From: an uncultured Lachnospiraceae bacterium
GTDB lineage: Bacteria > Bacillota > Clostridia > Lachnospirales > Lachnospiraceae
Assembly (NCBI GenBank): GCA_947588845.1
Contig: CANQAR010000022.1
Location: forward strand, 1 to 43,758
Direction of reading: 5' to 3'
Length of the DNA stretch: 43,758 bases
Numbering within the stretch: the first letter of the stretch is position 1; each line of letters begins with the position of its first letter. The notes beneath the pieces were generated by a model. It was not told the origin of the DNA, ran no database searches, and saw only the letters and a program-made list of their open reading frames with translations. Positions 40,059 to 43,758 of this stretch are shown piece after piece. Made by a program: the position numbers and the translations under genes.

Positions 40059-41719
40059 CGATAATCATTAATTTTCCGAAGCCGGATTCCCAGCTCCTTC
40101 TGGTTTTCCTGGAATCTGAGGTTTTTCCCTGCGTCGATCTCCGAAATTCCGTTCTCATACAGATCATACGTCAGATTTTTGTATTCCTTCAGAAATTCCA
40201 TCTCCGTGCCTGCCAGCACAATGCGCATGATCCCGTCTTTTTTCAGCTGTCCGATCGTTTTTTCTTTTTCCATCAGCTCATGATCCCCGACAAGCAGATC
40301 TGTATGGGACAAAAACGGCGCCGACTCATATATGACTGTGTGCTCATCCCTTCCATAAGCCGTTTCCAGCTCTCTGTACAGCGCTGTGCTGCTTCCTGGT
40401 TCCGGCGGTTTCTGCACGCTGTAAATCCAGCTTCTGTTCTCAAACATCCACCAGGCGTCGATTCCGTTCTCCGTATATTCCGACTTCAGCTTTTCCTGCT
40501 CCGGCGTAAGGACGACCAGACCGTCGTCCGCAATCGAATAATGCTCTCCCTCGATCCCGTAATACCATTTCATCATGCCTTCATCACTTGTCATATAATC
40601 GAGAAACCGCGCCAGCTTTTCCGGATTTTCACAGCTTTTTGAGATAAAAGTCGAGATCCATCCCGTTCCGGCATACCCCTTTTTTGTCAGAACCGGCGAT
40701 GTATTCTCAGAGGACAGAACCGCTCCTGATGATATCCATTCGCGTCCGTCCAGATCCGCATTTGCAATATTCCCAATAAAGCAGAGCACATTTCCGGCGG
40801 CAATATGCCGTTTTACCTCATCGTTCGTGTATACAAACTGCTCCGCCGCAATATAGCCCTTTCGGTATGCTTTATTCAGAAAATACAGCGCGTGCCTGCT
40901 CTCGGACTGCAGCAGTATGTCTTTGTAATTGCCGTCCCGGTCAATGTATTCCGCCCCGAACGTATACTGAAGAAATTTTAAAGTAGAATCCACAAAATCC
41001 GTGCCGTCGATGAGAAGCGGCACGATTTCCTTCTGGTTTTCCGTGATTTCTGACTGCTTTGCCTTCTCCAGCGCGTCCCACACCTGTTTTTCCGCAGACA
41101 GTTCCTCAATCGAAAGATCCAGCTTCTCCAGCAGGTCCTTGTTCCACACGATCGCGTTATTGTCATTATAAGCGACATAATCAACATAATATGGATCACA
41201 GGGCTCCCATATCCTGCGGGCATCCGCCGAGTTGATATGGGACGGATACGCATACCATCTCCCGTCTCTTTTTATCAGTTCCTGTTTCATGTCCTCCGGA
41301 AAATTCGTAAGCAGGTGGGAGTCCGGACAGTATTTCCTGAGAAATTCGTCCAATTCCCACACTTTTCCGGAGGAAGTCAGCTGGCCGATCACCGTAGGAT
41401 CCACCACAGAGATCAGATCCGGAAGCTCGTCATTGATCAGCATTTTGCTAAGCTGCCTGTCCGCATCCTGCGCCGGAACCACCGTTTCCAGCGCCACTCC
41501 TGTCTGCTGCGTAATATCGCCTGTAATTGTCCCCTGCGCGAGCTCCCAGACAGGCGGGTACCAGAAACTGACATCACAATAAAGCGTACTCCACACGACA
41601 CGATCCTCCGGCTGCGATTCCGGTACGGCATCCGAAAAAGCATTCCCGGATCCGCATCCGCCGGCAAGCAGAAGGACAGCCGCGGCAGCCAGCGCCAGCA
41701 ATGACAAATTTTTTCTCAT
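40055..41719 (-). CDS. Sugar-binding lipoprotein, LipO-like
   Basis: A 554-residue solute-binding lipoprotein with signal MRKNLSLLALAAAAVLLLAG and lipobox LAGGC (C22). The mature protein has a bacterial family-1 binding fold (DADRQLSKMLINDELPDLIS, EFLRKYCPDSHLLTNFPEDM, ARFLDYMTSDEGMMKWYYGIEG). The start codon overlaps the stop of the GH36 gene by 4 bp, and its stop overlaps the start of the fused regulator by 4 bp, so the three genes are one tight operon. It may deliver sugars to the LplB/LplC permeases or act as a ligand sensor for the regulator. Confidence 0.9.
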   Translation of the reverse strand: MRKNLSLLALAAAAVLLLAGGCGSGNAFSDAVPESQPEDRVVWSTLYCDVSFWYPPVWELAQGTITGDITQQTGVALETVVPAQDADRQLSKMLINDELPDLISVVDPTVIGQLTSSGKVWELDEFLRKYCPDSHLLTNFPEDMKQELIKRDGRWYAYPSHINSADARRIWEPCDPYYVDYVAYNDNNAIVWNKDLLEKLDLSIEELSAEKQVWDALEKAKQSEITENQKEIVPLLIDGTDFVDSTLKFLQYTFGAEYIDRDGNYKDILLQSESRHALYFLNKAYRKGYIAAEQFVYTNDEVKRHIAAGNVLCFIGNIANADLDGREWISSGAVLSSENTSPVLTKKGYAGTGWISTFISKSCENPEKLARFLDYMTSDEGMMKWYYGIEGEHYSIADDGLVVLTPEQEKLKSEYTENGIDAWWMFENRSWIYSVQKPPEPGSSTALYRELETAYGRDEHTVIYESAPFLSHTDLLVGDHELMEKEKTIGQLKKDGIMRIVLAGTEMEFLKEYKNLTYDLYENGISEIDAGKNLRFQENQKELGIRLRKINDYR

Positions 41720-43758
41720 TCTAAATCACCTTTTAAGTATACCGCCAGCGCCCTCCAGTTGTCCTCCATGCGGCAGTACAGCTTTCGATCCCGGATCTCC
41801 ACATCCAGCGGGACATCCGAGTAAATCTGCTCAACCTGATCCGGCGCGGATTCCGGCAGCTGCAGCTCGATCACCTCCGGAAAATCACCGCCAAAGGTAT
41901 GAATCAGGACAAAGGCTTCCTGATTCTCCCCGACGCGGACAACCGCCTGCCAGCCCTTCGGATGACGTATCTCTTTCACCTCAGGCCCGTACCGGAATGT
42001 CTGTCCTCTTTTGATGACAGGCGCGATCTTCCGGTAAAAAGCAATCCCCTGATCGATAAACGACCACTGCTCTGCTGTCAGATCCGTCACATCCCCGGAA
42101 ATGCACATGCGCCCCAGAAATGTACTTGCTACTGAATAAACGATTCTCTTAGGACTGTCATCTTTCCGAATCACAGACCAGATCTGGCTTTGTCGGGGCA
42201 GAATGGCCCGGTGCAGATTCGCCGCGATGATGGGAATTTCTACGCACTCATGTGCGTCCGAAAAGGACGCCATGCTGCACGCCGCCATAAAGCCGGGTTC
42301 CAGACGATGGCCTCCGGACGCGCAGTTTTCCAGAATAATGCCTGGGATTTCCCGCTTTATTTCATCCAAAAATTCCATCGTCGCCTGCATGTTCCGGCGA
42401 AGCCCTTCTCCGGGAGATTCCGCGCCGTCACAGCCGATCCCGATTGTGTCGTTGTAATCGATCTTCATATAGTCGAAACTGTATTTTTTCAGCGTTCCGA
42501 TCACCCTGTCACGGAGATAATCCTTCACCCAGGGATCACTCATATTCCAGAAGCGCCGGGCCGCGGTGGTAATCACATGGCCGTCCAGATGAAGCAGATG
42601 TTCTGTCTTCTGCCAGGCGTCCGACGCAGGTCCCACGTTTTCAATCTCAAACCAGATTCCCGCCTTCATTCCTTTTTCATGGATCGCTTCCACCGTACGC
42701 CCCAGGCCCTCCGGAAACAGGGTTTCAGAAGGCAGGTAATCTCCCATGCTGATATCCCACGGCACGCCGTCCGCTTTGAACCAGCCGCAGTCAATCACAA
42801 AATAATCGAAGCCTTTTCCGTCGATCGCGTCAAGTATCTCCTGTATATTCTTATGGGAAGGACAGCCCCACGTCGTGCAGTATTCGTTAAAGATGATGGG
42901 AAGCTCCTGCTCCGCTTCCGGACCCTGATCCGCGGGACGCGCACAGGCTTCAGTCAGGCGGTGCGTCAGCATATCGATTGAGTCCGTTTTCGCCACAGTC
43001 ACAATCGCTCTGGGCGAAGAAAATTCCTCCCCCGGCTCCACGCGCTTCCTCCAGTGACCAAATTCCCGGTCCGCAAGCCCTCCGCTGACCGCAATATTCT
43101 CATCCTTCCTGTAGACTTCCATCTGCCAGGAAGCGGGATGCGCCAGCTGAGCCCCCCAGAATACGCCTGTTTTCTTATCCTCAACTGCCAGAAATGGAAA
43201 ATAATGATTCACTGGCATAGACCCGACCTGTCCAAAACGCTCACAGCGAACGGCTCCCATCCCCCAGGAAGGTTCCAGCTGCAGTTCCTCAAGTGTCTGC
43301 GTGAGGAGGCGCCCTTCCTGACTCCAGCGCGACTGAAGGCGATGCAGCCGTATGCCGCCGCTGCAGTCGGAGGGCAGATAAGGAGAGATTCCTGTTATGG
43401 AAAAGCTGGACAACAGTTCCAGCATAACAGGCTGATGGCTTAAATTCCTGTAAGTGACGTCCATCGTCACAAACGGATCACCTTCCTGATGACGGACGCG
43501 ATGGACTGCCTCATATCCGCGGTCGTCCCGCAAAACCGTTTCGATAATCTGTTCTTCTTTTTCCTGTCGAAAAGCCTGATTCTCAAAACGCAGCCGCATG
43601 GTGCTCTCGCTGCCCCGCATCGTATTTCCCTGCGCATATCCTCCCTGACAGACGTCCCCCGAAATCTTTACCTGCACCAGAGAATCTATGGCCGCTTTTT
43701 TCTCATACTCCTCCCTGACCGGACAATCCGCCGGGAGCATCCGCAGTCCCGTATGTCC
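41716..43758 (-). CDS. GH36 alpha-galactosidase, 5' end beyond the window
   Basis: At least 680 codons of a GH36 enzyme; the frame stays open to the window edge (GHTGLR precedes the first ATG at 43740), so the true start is probably outside. A beta-supersandwich N-terminus (GGIRLHRLQSRW, EPSWGMGAVRCERFG) precedes the catalytic barrel with nucleophile Asp in MKIDYND and acid/base Asp in SFSDAHE; other blocks are CTTWGCPSHKNI, VIDCGWF and ENCASGGHRLEPG. No signal peptide can be seen. It hydrolyses terminal alpha-galactose. The stop overlaps the start of the lipoprotein gene. Confidence 0.9.
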   Translation of the reverse strand, partial: GHTGLRMLPADCPVREEYEKKAAIDSLVQVKISGDVCQGGYAQGNTMRGSESTMRLRFENQAFRQEKEEQIIETVLRDDRGYEAVHRVRHQEGDPFVTMDVTYRNLSHQPVMLELLSSFSITGISPYLPSDCSGGIRLHRLQSRWSQEGRLLTQTLEELQLEPSWGMGAVRCERFGQVGSMPVNHYFPFLAVEDKKTGVFWGAQLAHPASWQMEVYRKDENIAVSGGLADREFGHWRKRVEPGEEFSSPRAIVTVAKTDSIDMLTHRLTEACARPADQGPEAEQELPIIFNEYCTTWGCPSHKNIQEILDAIDGKGFDYFVIDCGWFKADGVPWDISMGDYLPSETLFPEGLGRTVEAIHEKGMKAGIWFEIENVGPASDAWQKTEHLLHLDGHVITTAARRFWNMSDPWVKDYLRDRVIGTLKKYSFDYMKIDYNDTIGIGCDGAESPGEGLRRNMQATMEFLDEIKREIPGIILENCASGGHRLEPGFMAACSMASFSDAHECVEIPIIAANLHRAILPRQSQIWSVIRKDDSPKRIVYSVASTFLGRMCISGDVTDLTAEQWSFIDQGIAFYRKIAPVIKRGQTFRYGPEVKEIRHPKGWQAVVRVGENQEAFVLIHTFGGDFPEVIELQLPESAPDQVEQIYSDVPLDVEIRDRKLYCRMEDNWRALAVYLKGDLE

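Overview
The window looks like an anaerobic Firmicute of the class Clostridia, most probably a gut Lachnospiraceae-type genome. This is inferred from moderate GC with strong AGGAGG-type ribosome sites, an NCS2/YgeW/YgeY/YgfK purine cluster, LplB/LplC-type sugar transporters with YesMN-type regulators, and a glycoside hydrolase set for plant or mucosal glycans. No rRNA, tRNA or CRISPR array was seen.

Layout. (1) 1-2.6 kb: an 83-bp tandem repeat array, a VanR/VanS-like two-component system on the minus strand, and a single inverted copy of the same 83-bp repeat on the other side. (2) 2.6-12 kb: purine-type catabolism, with an NCS2 xanthine/uracil permease (+), hydantoinase, a threonine-synthase-like enzyme and a second PLP enzyme (-), then ygeY and ygeW (+). 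A compact ygfK lies at 16-17.7 kb, so the cluster is split by an accessory island. (3) 12-15.7 kb: a tightly packed four-gene minus-strand operon (ABC-type ATPase, PD-(D/E)XK-like protein, P-loop kinase-like protein, GNAT-cytidine deaminase fusion) followed by a HicB-like gene. The operon is a candidate undescribed defence or nucleotide-targeting system. (4) 17.7-24.6 kb: accessory and decaying DNA, with a membrane HExxH protein, toxin-antitoxin remnants, an HD phosphohydrolase, an AAA-ATPase/PD-(D/E)XK gene carrying an in-frame insert, a DUF4160/DUF2442 cassette between 16-bp direct repeats, and a 0.5-kb duplicated fragment of the AAA gene. (5) 24.6-43.8 kb: a glycan utilisation locus read on the minus strand. 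From right to left it holds a GH36 alpha-galactosidase, a solute-binding lipoprotein, a histidine kinase fused to an AraC regulator, two LplB/LplC permeases with a second binding protein, GH2 beta-glucuronidase, GH78 rhamnosidase, GH127 arabinofuranosidase, a truncated GH88, and an SDR dehydrogenase split by an IS200/IS605 element.

How it fits together. The purine cluster would import a nucleobase, open rings with the hydantoinase, and recover carbamoyl groups and ammonia through YgeW, YgeY and the PLP enzymes. Xanthine dehydrogenase, SsnA and carbamate kinase are not in the window. The glycan locus would sense and import oligosaccharides and strip galactosyl, glucuronosyl, rhamnosyl and arabinosyl groups; its end appears to be decaying. 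A hairpin-rich dispersed repeat family lies 5' of several genes, and structured hairpin segments sit in frame inside two protein genes. These, the histidine kinase-regulator fusion and the ATPase operon are the most unusual features.
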